Shown here in pieces: positions 4,947 to 5,051 of a DNA stretch of 5,051 nucleotides; position 1 is the first letter of the stretch; each line of letters starts with the position of its first letter. The stretch is taken from assembly GCA_964544145.1 (NCBI GenBank), contig CAZJAT010000053.1, positions 1 to 5,051 on the forward strand, given 5' to 3'. Below the pieces are notes generated by a model. That model saw only the letters and a list, made by a program, of their open reading frames with translations. It was not told where the DNA came from and did no database searches. The translations under genes and the position numbers were made by a program. Origin of the DNA: CAZJAT01 sp964544145. GTDB lineage: Bacteria; Hydrothermota; 32-111.

Positions 4947-5051
4947 TTATTTTATGTTAACTATCTTCTGTTCTGCATTGCCGTATGGGGTGTTGAGCTT
5001 TAAAAAGTACACTCCGGGGGTTATGTCCAGATTGATTGTGTTCTGACCTGC
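4947..5051 (-). CDS. C-terminal end of a secreted protein with a type IX secretion sorting tail (partial)
   Basis: Reading from the right edge on the minus strand, 34 codons are open and end in TAA at 4947-4949. The product ends NLDITPGVYFLKLNTPYG, then NAEQKIVNIK. The pattern of a hydrophobic strand, PGVYFLKL, a short turn and a closing KIVNIK strand is the usual last part of the type A sorting domain of type IX (Por) secretion substrates, and resembles FlgD-Ig-like tails. In that pathway the tail directs export across the outer membrane and is then cleaved or anchored. The catalytic or binding part lies outside the window, so the protein itself cannot be identified. No strong terminator follows it. 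Confidence 0.7.
   Translation of the reverse strand, partial: AGQNTINLDITPGVYFLKLNTPYGNAEQKIVNIK

Overview
The window comes from an AT-rich bacterial genome (roughly 40% GC by eye). Every gene I can support lies on the minus strand. The right edge holds the last 34 residues of a secreted protein whose C-terminus looks like a type IX secretion (Por) sorting tail, which points to the Bacteroidota/FCB superphylum. Most genes also have clear Shine-Dalgarno sequences, and three upstream regions have E. coli-like -35/-10 boxes with 16-17 bp spacing. Both are unusual for core Bacteroidota, so a deeper FCB lineage (Cloacimonadota-like, for example) is a reasonable guess, though not proven.

Layout from right to left, which is the direction of transcription: (1) 4947-5051, 3' end of the sorting-tail protein. 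(2) 4512-4871, a four-helix-bundle protein of the S23 / 23S rRNA-intervening-sequence type, preceded by a 9-bp tandem array (4910-4945). (3) 4104-4511, a repeat-rich gene-free stretch with two identical 102-bp direct repeats, each carrying a GC-rich hairpin, a second 9-bp array between them, and the promoter of the next operon. (4) 3513-4103 and 2876-3523, a two-gene operon with an 11-bp overlap: a small nucleotidyltransferase-fold protein (AbiEii/MNT/DUF6036-like), then a 215-residue protein with a C-terminal sigma-region-4-like helix-turn-helix. It is driven by a full-consensus promoter whose spacer is a palindrome. (5) 2712-2875, an intergenic region with a 7-bp tandem array and a second promoter. 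(6) 1770-2711, an NlpC/P60-type cysteine hydrolase lipoprotein, and 189-1715, an exported alpha/beta-hydrolase esterase with a PDZ domain, probably co-transcribed. (7) At the left edge, a promoter and the first 20 codons of another gene.

The most interesting parts are the nucleotidyltransferase/HTH pair, which looks like a toxin-antitoxin-type or defence module with a self-regulated promoter, and the repeat landscape around the four-helix-bundle gene. There, inverted 9-bp arrays and leader-like relics suggest a repeatedly copied cassette. The esterase/lipoprotein pair looks like an envelope hydrolase unit.
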